Source of the DNA: Marinospirillum celere
GTDB taxonomy: Bacteria; Pseudomonadota; Gammaproteobacteria; Pseudomonadales; Halomonadaceae
NCBI RefSeq assembly: GCF_900112235.1
Contig: NZ_FOLH01000001.1
Coordinates: 868,001-932,000, forward strand
Direction of reading: 5' to 3'
DNA: 64,000 nucleotides
Both the position numbers and the translations under genes were made by a program. This document shows positions 56,428-63,351 of the stretch, piece by piece. How positions within the stretch are numbered: position 1 is the stretch's first letter; each line of letters begins with the position of its first letter. Under the pieces are notes generated by a model that saw only the letters and a program-made list of their open reading frames with translations, was not told where the DNA came from and did no database searches.

Positions 56428-57069
56428 ATGCAAGTCTCAAAACCCTTCTCCCAGGCCTGTGAAAACAACAAAGGTCCCCTATTGGCAGTGCTACAGCAAG
56501 TTCTGCCGGAGTCAACGCACCGGAATTCCCGGGTATTGGAACTCGGCTCGGGCACAGGTCAGCATGCTGCTTTCTTTGCGCCTCGCCTACCCTGGCTAAG
56601 CTGGCAACCAACAGATCAAGCCCATTACCTGCCTGGCTGCCGACTCTGGATAGAAGAAGCCCGTGCAGCCGGAGCTGATAACCTGCAAGCACCCATCGTT
56701 TTAGATGTGTTACAGCCACTATGGCCAGAGCTGGAAATAGACGCCGCTTATTCAGCCAACACAGCCCACATCATGCACTGGCCTGCTGTTGAAGCCATGT
56801 TCCATGGGCTGGGGCAGCGCCTGCCTTCCCAGGGGCTCTTTTGCCTCTATGGCCCCTTTCGCTACCAGGGCCAACATACCAGCGACAGCAATGTACGCTT
56901 TGACAGCTACCTACGCCAACAAGATCCCGGCATGGGCATCCGCGACCTGGACGAACTGGAACCCCTAGCCTCAGCAGCTGGCTTTCAACTGATCGCAGAC
57001 CACGCCATGCCAGCCAACAACCGTACGCTAGTCTGGCAGCGCCAACCGCATCTTGCCTTAACCAAATAA
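56428..57069 (+). CDS. DUF938 SAM-dependent methyltransferase-like protein
   Basis: A 213-residue DUF938 protein: SQACENNKGPLLAVLQQVLPESTHRNSRVLELGSGTGQHAAFFAPRLPWLSWQPTDQ with the SAM motif ELGSGTGQH, then AYSANTAHIMHWPAVEAMFHGLGQRLPSQGLFCLYGPFRYQG. No function has been assigned to the family. Divergent from the hydrolase, whose start is 33 bases away. It is the last core-type gene before the integron array. Confidence 0.88.
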   Translation: MQVSKPFSQACENNKGPLLAVLQQVLPESTHRNSRVLELGSGTGQHAAFFAPRLPWLSWQPTDQAHYLPGCRLWIEEARAAGADNLQAPIVLDVLQPLWPELEIDAAYSANTAHIMHWPAVEAMFHGLGQRLPSQGLFCLYGPFRYQGQHTSDSNVRFDSYLRQQDPGMGIRDLDELEPLASAAGFQLIADHAMPANNRTLVWQRQPHLALTK

Positions 57070-57187
57070 ACCACTAGCCAGCAGGGTTCCGAACAGAGTC
57101 AAAATAAGGATGGCTGGATTTGCGATGACTACTTTCTTAAAAACCTTGCACTATCTATAAAGTTGGATATTTTCCTGTTTGGCATCT
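57070..57187. other. Boundary region, core genome to cassette array
   Basis: About 118 bases between the methyltransferase gene and the first attC, AT-rich, no ORF. I see no terminator. This is the distal end of the integron cassette array, and core-genome sequence resumes to its left. Confidence 0.5.
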
Positions 57188-57271
57188 TGCTAACGCCGCC
57201 AACACACGCGGCTTTGTAGTGGAGATGTAGCCGAAACGAAAAAGCTATCGCTGTGCTTGGCCTTGTTAGGG
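57188..57271 (-). repeat. attC site (YefM-YoeB cassette end)
   Basis: On the minus strand it runs from CCCTAAC (R'') to GTTAGCA (R'), 84 bases, with inner complementary arms (AAGGCC / GGCGGC-type) and bulges. Its inner sequence (CGAAAAAGC, CGCGGCTTTGTAGTG) closely resembles the attC at 62032-62115. Confidence 0.8.
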
Positions 57272-57305
57272 TGCTTGGCATATACTTGTACGGAAACCCT
57301 GTACA
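57257..57305 (+). promoter_or_regulatory. YefM-YoeB promoter and operator
   Basis: TTGGCC (57257-57262) and TATACT (57281-57286) are 18 bases apart and point at yefM; the -35 lies inside attC. Just after the -10 are TTGTAC (57286-57291) and TGTACA (57300-57305), 14 bases apart centre to centre. TGTACA is the core motif bound by the YefM-YoeB complex in E. coli, so this fits autorepression. Confidence 0.55.
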
Positions 57306-57318
57306 CTAAGGTGCTATT

Positions 57319-57591
57319 ATGGATACAATCAGTGTAAACAAATTCAGAGACAACCTAAAGAGCGTTGTAGAGCAAGTGGTTAGCCGGCATGAGCCGCTCA
57401 AGGTAACTCGACGAGCTGGAGAGGCTTTCGTTGTGATGAGCGCCGACGACTGGGAGCAAGAACAGGAAACTCTTCACGTTCTCCAAAGTAAAAGCCTCAT
57501 GCAGCAGATTGCCGACTCTCTTGAAACTCACACCCATGGAAAAGGCTATCAACCGACTGACGAGCAGATGGATGAGATCACTGGTATTTGA
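57319..57591 (+). CDS. yefM: Antitoxin, Phd/YefM family
   Basis: A 90-residue Phd/YefM antitoxin: MDTISVNKFRDNLKSVVEQVVSRHEPLKVTRRAGEAFVVMSADDWEQEQETLHVLQS. The N-terminus binds DNA and the tail (LMQQIADSLETH...QMDEITGI) neutralises the toxin. Its own promoter and operators lie upstream. It is on the plus strand, against the cassette direction, which is common for TA cassettes with their own promoter. Overlaps yoeB by 20 bases. Confidence 0.9.
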   Translation: MDTISVNKFRDNLKSVVEQVVSRHEPLKVTRRAGEAFVVMSADDWEQEQETLHVLQSKSLMQQIADSLETHTHGKGYQPTDEQMDEITGI

Positions 57592-57844
57592 GGGCAACAC
57601 CTGGGAAGCGTATCAGGCTATGCGCGAAAAGGACAAACGATTACATAAGTCCTTGTGCAAATTGCTCAAGGACATACTGCGATCGGACGATCCTTCCTCC
57701 GGCCTGGGAAAGCCTGAACCCCTAAAGCACAACCTCTCTGGCCTATGGTCTAAGCGGATATCACAAAAAGATCGTTTGATATATCGGTTCGACGAAAAGT
57801 CTATTTATATCTTCGCTATTGGTGGTCACTACGATCAGCCCTAA
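57572..57844 (+). CDS. yoeB: Toxin mRNA interferase, Txe/YoeB family
   Basis: ATG 57572 overlaps yefM by 20 bases and gives MRSLVFEGNTWEAYQAMREKDKRLHKSLCKLLKDILRSDDPSSGLGKPEPLKHNLSGLWSKRISQKDRLIYRF and the C-terminal GGHYDQP, 90 residues. The YoeB motifs (E46-type glutamate in PEPLKHNL, R in RISQKDRLIYR, the final H-Y) are present. It cuts mRNA at the ribosome. The stop codon lies in the remains of the next cassette's attC. Confidence 0.9.
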   Translation: MRSLVFEGNTWEAYQAMREKDKRLHKSLCKLLKDILRSDDPSSGLGKPEPLKHNLSGLWSKRISQKDRLIYRFDEKSIYIFAIGGHYDQP

Positions 57845-57857
57845 CATTTTGTTAAGC
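57839..57857 (-). repeat. Collapsed attC remnant between YoeB and HigA genes
   Basis: On the minus strand GCTTAAC (the HigA stop is inside) is followed after only five bases by GTTAGGG. A normal attC would have 45-100 bases between these. It is most simply the HigBA cassette attC with its stem deleted, joining two cassettes. The yoeB stop codon (TAA) is also inside. Confidence 0.55.
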
Positions 57858-58145
57858 CGCCTCGAAGTCCAGGGGATGGATTCCATCCAGGTTGACCGTT
57901 TTGCGGGCCATCCATAGATCGTACATATCCTGCATCGCCAACCAGCTCTCAGGAGAACGTCCGAGAACCTTGGATAGCCGAAGCGACATTTCCGGGCTAA
58001 TACCACTCTCCCTTTTGAGCAGCCGAGACAAAGTGGAGGGAGAGACCCCCAGACTGGAAGCAAGCTGACGGGAACTGATACCGAAAGGCTCCAGGTACAC
58101 CTCACGAATGAATTCACCAGGATGCGGCGGATTATGCATAGTCAT
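57852..58145 (-). CDS. higA: Antitoxin HigA (XRE family)
   Basis: A 97-residue VapI/HigA-type antitoxin: NPPHPGEFIREVYLEPFGISSRQLASSLGVSPSTLSRLLKRESGISPEMSLRLSKVLGRSPESWLAMQDMYDL. The HTH is intact and would bind the higBA promoter and neutralise HigB. Start ATG overlaps the toxin stop by one base (TGATG). It is expressed with whatever feeds the fused reading frame upstream; higB's own promoter has been lost, so antitoxin supply depends on the IS or on read-through. Stop in GCTTAAC. Confidence 0.92.
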   Translation of the reverse strand: MTMHNPPHPGEFIREVYLEPFGISSRQLASSLGVSPSTLSRLLKRESGISPEMSLRLSKVLGRSPESWLAMQDMYDLWMARKTVNLDGIHPLDFEAA

Positions 58146-58315
58146 CAGTGATAATCCTCATAATCAAGAATGTAGGCATTGCCGTCCTGAAATTCGAACG
58201 TCATGCGCCAATTTCCGTTAACACGAATCGACCACCGCCCTTTGTCTCGCCCCTTCAATGAGTGAAGCCGAAAACCAGGGATATCCATATCATCCACCGA
58301 AGTGGCGGTATCCAG
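58145..58315 (-). pseudogene. higB: higB 3' part (catalytic half), fused in frame to orfB of IS3 element
   Basis: The last 56 codons of the frame that begins with the transposase are HigB: LDTATSVDDMDIPGFRLHSLKGRDKGRWSIRVNGNWRMTFEFQ and the terminal NAYILDYEDYH. It lacks the first 35 or so residues of a normal 92-residue HigB (RelE fold). The catalytic residues known in HigB (His in LHSLKG, Lys, Arg in NWR, the final YEDYH) are all retained. Whether the fusion can be toxic is unknown. It overlaps higA by one base, as in an intact operon. Confidence 0.88.
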
Positions 58316-59059
58316 ATCTGCTTTTAGGGAATGGAAAAAGGATTCCATATAACCGTTGTCAGTGCAGCAGCCCGGACGATTCATGCTGCTTAAAATGCCA
58401 TGTTCTTTTAGTAGGTTTTGAACCTCATGGGCTCCGTACTCAACACCTCGATCCGTATGGAAGATCAATCCTGCACCAGGTTTACGGTCTCTCAGTGCCT
58501 GCCTGAGTGCTTTGCAGGTTAGTGCCGCTGTTTTCTGAGCACCCAGCTTCCAGACCAGTATGCGTCTTGAGTGCCGGTCCATAACCACTGACAGGTAATG
58601 CCAGTAACGCCCAACTCGTATATAGGTCAGGTCACCTACCCATTGCTGATCAGTTCGGGTTGGTGCACCCTGCTCCAGTAACAGGTTTTGATGCTTGGCA
58701 TAAAAGCGGGTGATACCGGGTGTTCTGCGATATATCCGGGCCACTCGGGCTTTCAAGCCTATCTCACACATCAGGCGCGCCACTCGTTTGCGCGCAATGC
58801 AGATACCCTTCTGGCGCAGCTGCTGATGAATCCGTGGGGCTCCATAGCGTCCTTTACTGGCTGAGAATACTTGAAGAACCTCTTGTCTGAGCTGCATGTC
58901 ACGTTGCCTGTGCAGTGACTCAGGGCGTTTCAGCCAGGCGTAATAGCCACTGTGAGAGACGCGTAACCAACGACACAGAAACCGAACGCCAAGACGCTGG
59001 TGGTGCAGCTTTACGAATCGGTAGCGTTCCTTTGTTGTTCCGCGAGAAACCGTTGCCAC
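58145..59059 (-). CDS. Chimeric IS3 transposase OrfB with HigB tail
   Basis: The reading frame of 304 residues starts at GTG 59059, which follows orfA in the -1 frame. Residues 1-248 are IS3-family OrfB: HTH_21-type N-terminus (SKGRYGAPRIHQQLRQKGICIARKRVARLM) and the DDE integrase core with D143 (VGDLTYI), D203 (FHTDRGVEYG) and E239 (GYMESFFHSLK). All three catalytic residues are present, but the usual C-terminal part (RRHSALG-like) is missing. Residues 249-304 are HigB. A deletion running from inside orfB to inside higB best explains this. Confidence 0.9.
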   Translation of the reverse strand: MATVSRGTTKERYRFVKLHHQRLGVRFLCRWLRVSHSGYYAWLKRPESLHRQRDMQLRQEVLQVFSASKGRYGAPRIHQQLRQKGICIARKRVARLMCEIGLKARVARIYRRTPGITRFYAKHQNLLLEQGAPTRTDQQWVGDLTYIRVGRYWHYLSVVMDRHSRRILVWKLGAQKTAALTCKALRQALRDRKPGAGLIFHTDRGVEYGAHEVQNLLKEHGILSSMNRPGCCTDNGYMESFFHSLKADLDTATSVDDMDIPGFRLHSLKGRDKGRWSIRVNGNWRMTFEFQDGNAYILDYEDYH

Positions 59060-59370
59060 TTTTTTAGCAGGTCAACCTCCAACTTCAATCGACCGTTTTC
59101 CTTTCTCAGCTTCTTCAGCTCAGCATTATCAGTATCTGGCTTGGCTGATTTACGTGATTTTTTCAATGGCTTGGCCTTGGATGGTGAGCGCAATGGGTAC
59201 AGCCCCTCACGGTACTCTTTTCGCCAGCGTGACAGCATAAAAGGATGGATTCCCAAACGCTGTGCCACTTCCTGTACCTGAACGCCAGGCTCTTGACTCA
59301 TTTCAACGGCTTTGCGCTTGAACTCAAAGCTGTACTGACGTGTTTTTTTGGGGTTGTTGTATCGGGGCAT
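59011..59370 (-). CDS. IS3-family transposase OrfA
   Basis: A 119-residue HTH protein: PRYNNPKKTRQYSFEFKRKAVEMSQEPGVQVQEVAQRLGIHPFMLSRWRKEYREGLYPLRS (HTH_Tnp_1), followed by a leucine-zipper-like helix (ELKKLRKENGRLKLEVDLLKKWQRFLAEQQR). It binds the terminal repeats, and a -1 frameshift makes the OrfAB transposase. It overlaps orfB by 49 bases. Confidence 0.93.
   Translation of the reverse strand: MPRYNNPKKTRQYSFEFKRKAVEMSQEPGVQVQEVAQRLGIHPFMLSRWRKEYREGLYPLRSPSKAKPLKKSRKSAKPDTDNAELKKLRKENGRLKLEVDLLKKWQRFLAEQQRNATDS
59059..59065 (-). promoter_or_regulatory. Programmed -1 frameshift slippery site in orfAB
   Basis: On the minus strand the orfA reading CTA-AAA-AAG contains the A-AAA-AAG heptamer, and the -1 frame continues directly as the orfB frame (GTG-GCA-ACG). 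This is the classic IS3-family slippery motif. Confidence 0.75.
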
Positions 59371-59422
59371 TGTAGCACCTCCAGTGCTGACTGAAGGTGT
59401 CCACTAAAACGGGGCAAGTACA

Positions 59423-59449
59423 AAGTCCGCGTGGATGCATTTGTTATGC
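59423..59449 (-). repeat. Half attC site of the GGDEF cassette
   Basis: On the minus strand GCATAAC (R'', 59449-59443) is followed by AAATGCATCCACGCGGACTT, then IS3 sequence begins. The R' half is missing; it should have been removed by the deletion beyond the IS. Confidence 0.65.
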
Positions 59450-59470
59450 GATTCTTCACGCTTACAAGCT

Positions 59471-60433
59471 CTAACGCGCCCGGTCTTTCTTTTTTTCGTA
59501 CATTGAGGCATCAGCCTCCGCAATCATTTCTTCTAACGATAGCTCTGTATCATAAGAGAAGCTCGCTACACCGGCACTGTATTCTATAAGGTAAGGTTTA
59601 TTAATGCCCTTATTCAATGCATCTATTGCTGTTTTAAAGCGCTCCAGGAGGACCGTAATTTGTTCATCATTGGTGTCTGTCAGCATGACAACAAACTCAT
59701 CCCCACCGAGTCTGCCAATCACATCGCTCTCACGGAACACGCTGCGCATCACTTCGGCAAACTGCTTTAATGCAAAATCACCCTCGTGGTGACCAAAGTT
59801 ATCATTAATCGGTTTGAATTTATTCAGGTCAAACAAAATCATTGATATCGGCATTTTATTGCGTCGGCAGACCTTTTGGCTATGTTCAGATAGCGTCAGG
59901 AATCCCCTGCGGTTAGATATCAAGGTCAATTCATCCAATGTTGCTAATTGAATTGACCTGATTTCTTGCTCAATCATGGCGCCCAAGTCGTTTAAAAGCT
60001 GCTTATCCTCCTCATTCAGATGCTTCGGCTTCGAGTCAATTAAACATAACGTCCCTAGATTTATGCCTTGTCTCAACTTTAGTGGGTAACCCGCATAAAA
60101 ACGGATATTGGGTTCATCGGTAACCAGGGGATTATCTGAAAACCGCACATCGTCAATCGCATTGGGAATAATGAATAAGCCATCCTGATTAATGGCATGG
60201 CCACAAAATGATATTTCGCGCGATGTCTCAGATGCATCCAGACCTTGTGCAGATTTAAACCATTGTCTGTCTTCATCAACGAGACTAACCAGTGAAATTT
60301 CTACACCAAACATACGCTTGGCCATTCGGGTAACTCGATCAAATCGCTCTTCATGAGACGTATCAAGGATTTGCAGTGTTCTTAAGGCATGAAGCCTTTC
60401 TGCTTCATTGGCTGGCAATTCTGGCTTAATCAT
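59471..60433 (-). CDS. GAF-GGDEF diguanylate cyclase (integron cassette gene)
   Basis: A 320-residue cytoplasmic protein. Residues about 20-155 are a GAF domain of the type beginning DTSHEERFDRVTRMAKRMFGVEISLVSLVDEDRQWFKSAQGLDASETSREISFCGHAI. Residues 160-318 are a GGDEF domain (DELTLISNRRGFLTLSE, FDLNKFKPINDNFGHHEGDFALKQF, GRLGGDEFVVML at 243-247). An inhibitory RxxD (RESD) is five residues before GGDEF, so it should be an active, product-controlled cyclase. The GAF domain senses an unknown ligand. The gene lies in the cassette array, with its attC (now half) downstream. Confidence 0.92.
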   Translation of the reverse strand: MIKPELPANEAERLHALRTLQILDTSHEERFDRVTRMAKRMFGVEISLVSLVDEDRQWFKSAQGLDASETSREISFCGHAINQDGLFIIPNAIDDVRFSDNPLVTDEPNIRFYAGYPLKLRQGINLGTLCLIDSKPKHLNEEDKQLLNDLGAMIEQEIRSIQLATLDELTLISNRRGFLTLSEHSQKVCRRNKMPISMILFDLNKFKPINDNFGHHEGDFALKQFAEVMRSVFRESDVIGRLGGDEFVVMLTDTNDEQITVLLERFKTAIDALNKGINKPYLIEYSAGVASFSYDTELSLEEMIAEADASMYEKKKDRAR

Positions 60434-60543
60434 ATTGGTATCTCACTCTTAAAAAATTTGCTTAAATATAGTACATCTCGGCAATCATGCATTCTGGTAA
60501 AACGACCAAAAGACAATATCAGGGCGAGCGTTAAGGTATCCCT
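60434..60543 (-). other. Leader of the GGDEF cassette
   Basis: A 110-base leader between the attC R' core and the start codon, longer than in the other cassettes, so it may hold its own promoter. TACTAT stands about 20 bases before the start, but I could not match a -35 with 16-18 base spacing. Confidence 0.35.
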
Positions 60544-60660
60544 GCATAACGCCCGGCTCACCAGCGTCCAAACCGGAGCGGCTTTTGTGTTAAAGTGTAG
60601 CGCAGCGAAACCACAAAAACCGCTCCGGTTTGGACGTCTGAGTGGAGCCGTTTGTTAAGC
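60544..60660 (-). repeat. attC site (HEPN-motif cassette)
   Basis: On the minus strand, GCTTAAC (R'') to GTTATGC (R'), 117 bases, with long complementary arms (GTCCAAACCGGAGCGG / CCGCTCCGGTTTGGAC) and a short apex. The stop codon of the upstream gene lies in R''. Confidence 0.88.
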
Positions 60661-62010
60661 TTTACCTGAAGCTTCGTCACGCAATTCTTTTTCAATTTCT
60701 TCTGCCGCTTCCTCTACGCTATTTTTATCTTCACTATAGTCGTCAGAACTGTTGTCATTGTCTTCACTAAACATGCTATCCATATGGCTAGCAAATTCAG
60801 CTTTGATCAACTCTTCTTGTTGCGCATAATCTTTATTAAATAGTTCCTTAAAAACATTTATAAAATCTTCTGTCTTTCTGAATTCCCTGAAAAGCGGCCA
60901 TTCGACAATTTCTTTTTCACTCAAATCTCCTGTTTTCACCACAGTCGCAATTAACTTTGCAGAAAGCTTATAGTCTTCATCGAGCACAGCGACTGCCAAC
61001 TTGAACTCATACCCCGTGGCGCTCCAGTCATATCTCTTTAAAATTTCGGCACATTTATCTTTCTTGTCAGAGCGTTTATAAGCTTGTGCAAGATTTATTA
61101 TCATCATTCTCTTTACTGTTTCGCTATGATGCTTTGGAAGACCAATAGCGAACTCCAAAAGGGCTGAAGATAGTTTATTCTTATTCTTCGAAACGAGATT
61201 AAAACAAACATTATTAAGGTTGTTATCAGACTCTTCTCTCTCGTCTGGAAATAATTTTCGCCATAGTACGTGCGCCAACTTGACAGATATCTCAAATATT
61301 ACCTCATAAGCTCGTTTCAAATAATCACTATCTACTGATAGACTGCACCCAATTGTCACACCCTCGATATTCACTCCATGAGCTTTGCAGACTTTAAGAT
61401 ACTGACTTGAAACAATACCATTTGAGTGAACAAATAAATTTCGTCTCTCAGTTATTTCAATAAATTCGCTCCAAATATCAAGACCTTTTCGAAGCTTGAC
61501 ATCAAACTTTGTTTCCAGTGTTGAAAAATGTTCCGAATGACTTTTTCTTAAAATCGACTCAATCTCTTTTTCTAACACTTGCTCCTTGGCTTCTTCTAAT
61601 GTCTCAAACGCTAATAAATCTGTATAAGATATTTGTCGCGCACTGTCATTAAGTAGTTCAGGCTTTTTTGAATAAATCACTTTTAATAACGACCCCAAGA
61701 AGCAGTCAAACTCACTAACGAATGAAACCAAGAAATTTCGAGGGATAAGTTTTACTGATTTAATAAGGCTTCGGGATTGTTCTCTTATTCGATCAGCCCT
61801 GCCTTGCCTCTCGATTGGCAATGTGTAAACCTTCTTTTCATCACTCTCTTCAGTCACTTCGCCATATTTTTCGAGGTAATCGCTATGTCCTTTTCTAAAT
61901 TTCTCAGCCACGGTTGCAACAACCGACAAAGCCAAGGGCGCGCTTGAATTCAAAGCGTCCATGTTTTCAATAAAATCAAATACTACTTTACCTATTTGCT
62001 CTTCTTCCAT
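60655..62010 (-). CDS. Large protein with HEPN-type RNase motif (integron cassette)
   Basis: A 451-residue soluble protein that I cannot assign to a named family. Residues about 75-260 are helical, with ISYTDLLAFETLEEAKEQVLEKEIESIL and ITERRNLFVHSNGIVSSQYL, where R190-N191-x3-H195 matches the R-x4-6-H active-site motif of HEPN ribonucleases. Residues 260-400 look like a helical repeat (TPR-like ALLEFAIGLPKHHSETVKRMMIINLAQAYKRSDKKDKCAEILKRY), and the last 45 are highly acidic (SEDNDNSSDDYSEDKNSVEEAAEEIEKE). GAGGAATCG precedes ATG at 62010, 21 bases from the neighbouring attC. Its length and position fit defence or toxin-related cassettes. Function is inference. Confidence 0.75.
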   Translation of the reverse strand: MEEEQIGKVVFDFIENMDALNSSAPLALSVVATVAEKFRKGHSDYLEKYGEVTEESDEKKVYTLPIERQGRADRIREQSRSLIKSVKLIPRNFLVSFVSEFDCFLGSLLKVIYSKKPELLNDSARQISYTDLLAFETLEEAKEQVLEKEIESILRKSHSEHFSTLETKFDVKLRKGLDIWSEFIEITERRNLFVHSNGIVSSQYLKVCKAHGVNIEGVTIGCSLSVDSDYLKRAYEVIFEISVKLAHVLWRKLFPDEREESDNNLNNVCFNLVSKNKNKLSSALLEFAIGLPKHHSETVKRMMIINLAQAYKRSDKKDKCAEILKRYDWSATGYEFKLAVAVLDEDYKLSAKLIATVVKTGDLSEKEIVEWPLFREFRKTEDFINVFKELFNKDYAQQEELIKAEFASHMDSMFSEDNDNSSDDYSEDKNSVEEAAEEIEKELRDEASGKA

Positions 62011-62031
62011 CGATTCCTCGTTTCAAAAGTA

Positions 62032-62115
62032 GCTTAACGCCGCCAGCAAGCGCGGCTTTGCAGTGAAGGCGAAGCCGCAACGAAAAAGCCGTCGATTTGA
62101 CTGGCCTTGTTAAGC
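62032..62115 (-). repeat. attC site (NYN-LOTUS cassette)
   Basis: On the minus strand GCTTAAC (R'') to GTTAAGC (R'), 84 bases. The arms begin AAGGCCAGTC and end GCTGGCGGC, and the inside has CGACGGCTTTTTCGTTGCGGCTTCG-type sequence. R'' contains the NYN gene stop codon. Perfect R''/R' symmetry. Confidence 0.92.
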
Positions 62116-62862
62116 ATTTTTCGGTTTGTAAGCAACGATATTCACTGTACCTTTACCTTTATACTTCTTCATTTCAAAATCACTTCTGAGGTTCTGAATG
62201 ATCTCAGGCAACTTTGTTGCTCCATAGGTTCTAGGGTCAAAATCAGGTGTTGATCGTTTAACAAACGAACCCGCCGCTGCAACATTTGCCCAGCCTTCAT
62301 CATCTTGGTATTGTTCCCACGCCTTCTTAAGCAGAGGCACCAGTTCTGAAATATTCGCTTTTTCTGACATGGCGACTTCGTGAACTACAGGCTCTGACTT
62401 AGGGGCTGGCGATGGTTCAGCGCCTAGGTTTTCTGTAAAAATGAAATCGTCACAAGCATTTCTAAATGAAATTGGCGTCTTCTTTTCTCCAACACCAAAA
62501 ACAAATATTTCCGACTCTCTAAGTCGAGAGGCCAGCTTCGTAAAGTCGCTATCACTCGAAACCAGAGCGAAAGCATCAAATTTACCAGAATAGAGCAAAT
62601 CCATTGCGTCTATAATCATTGATGCATCTGTAGAATTCTTACCTGTTGTGTAGGCAAATTGCTGAATTGGCTGAATAGCCAATTCATTTAACGATTGTTT
62701 CCAATTTTTGAGATATTCACTAGACCAGTCTCCGTACGCTCTTTTTATTACAACATGCCCATGCGCTGATATCTCATCCAATATTGCTTTCACTTTCGTA
62801 TATTGGGCGTTATCTGCGTCAATGAGTACAGCCACTTTCTTGTGATCATCCAAATCTTTCAT
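62110..62862 (-). CDS. NYN (LabA/DUF88-type) nuclease-like protein with LOTUS domain, cassette gene
   Basis: A 250-residue protein. The N-terminal NYN/PIN-like domain has VAVLIDADNAQYTKVKAILDEI, DASMIIDAMDLLYSGKFDAFALVSSDSDFTKLASRLRESEIFVFGVGEKKTPISFRNACDDFIFTE, with the aspartates of an RNase active site (D15, D17, the DAM and DSDF acids). The C-terminus (about 170-245) is an OST-HTH/LOTUS RNA-binding domain (ELVPLLKKAWEQYQDDEGWANVAAAGSFVKRSTPDFDPRTYGATKLPEIIQNLRS). It is probably an RNA-cutting or RNA-binding effector. GGAG lies 7 bases before ATG, and the stop is inside attC. Confidence 0.9.
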   Translation of the reverse strand: MKDLDDHKKVAVLIDADNAQYTKVKAILDEISAHGHVVIKRAYGDWSSEYLKNWKQSLNELAIQPIQQFAYTTGKNSTDASMIIDAMDLLYSGKFDAFALVSSDSDFTKLASRLRESEIFVFGVGEKKTPISFRNACDDFIFTENLGAEPSPAPKSEPVVHEVAMSEKANISELVPLLKKAWEQYQDDEGWANVAAAGSFVKRSTPDFDPRTYGATKLPEIIQNLRSDFEMKKYKGKGTVNIVAYKPKNA

Positions 62863-62889
62863 TCAAACTCCAGTCTTGATGCTGAGTAT

Positions 62890-62961
62890 GCTTAACGCCT
62901 TGCTCACCGGAAAATTAGGAGCGCAGCGAGTAATTTTTCCGAGTGCAGCAATTTGTTATGA
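62890..62961 (-). repeat. attC site (SMI1 cassette)
   Basis: On the minus strand TCATAAC (R'') to GTTAAGC (R'), 72 bases, with AAATTGCTGCACTCGGAAAAATT...CCGGTGAGCAAGG arms. The SMI1 gene stop codon is next to R''. Confidence 0.85.
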
Positions 62962-63351
62962 CTAAAAACGGTTACGTTCCAGCCAACTAATAAAATCCGG
63001 GGCATCCTCTGTGAACCGGTTTGTCTCATGATCCCACAAAAAAATTTCTGGAGACTCGCCGACAGACCAGCAGAAAAGGTCACCGCAACCATTGCTAGCA
63101 AAAGCGATATAAGCTCGGCTCTTTACGTAAATCTGATTTTCTAGCAGTTCTTGAGGAGCGAGAATTTCAGCGCTAAACCTCAGATCGTTTAAACCGCCCA
63201 ATCTAACAAAATCACGATACCAACCTTTGAGCTCTGCTTTCAGAGCCAGCTCTACCTGATCCATTTCGCTTTCTGGTGGAATCGGCTCATCGAGCCGATA
63301 CTTTTCGTTTTTAGCCAAGATACTCTCAATCTGATGCATAGCTTTAGTCAT
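62962..63351 (-). CDS. SMI1/KNR4 (SUKH) family protein, cassette gene
   Basis: The ATG at 63351 is inside the attC R' core (GTTATGAC); an ATG at 63339 (MHQIESI) is the other option. The longer frame to 63390 crosses the attC stem and is artificial. The 130-residue SUKH-type fold is indicated by PPESEMDQVELALKAELKGWYRDFVRLGG, YIAFASNGCGDLFCWSVGESPEIFLWDHETNRFTEDAPDFISWLERNRF. SUKH proteins are often immunity proteins against nuclease toxins, or housekeeping. No toxin partner lies beside it. Confidence 0.85.
   Translation of the reverse strand: MTKAMHQIESILAKNEKYRLDEPIPPESEMDQVELALKAELKGWYRDFVRLGGLNDLRFSAEILAPQELLENQIYVKSRAYIAFASNGCGDLFCWSVGESPEIFLWDHETNRFTEDAPDFISWLERNRF

Larger units (their letters stand above)
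58316..59422 (-). mobile_element. IS3-family insertion sequence, right end deleted
   Basis: The left terminus (minus sense) is TGTACTTGCCCCGTTTTAGT, ending at 59422 and continuing TGGACACC, a usual IS3-family terminal repeat. The matching inverted repeat (GGTGTCCACT...) expected at the other end is absent; sequence changes from transposase to HigB at about 58315. The element holds orfA and orfB in overlapping frames with a slippery site. Direct repeats cannot be found because one side is deleted. It cuts the attC of the GGDEF cassette in half. Confidence 0.85.
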
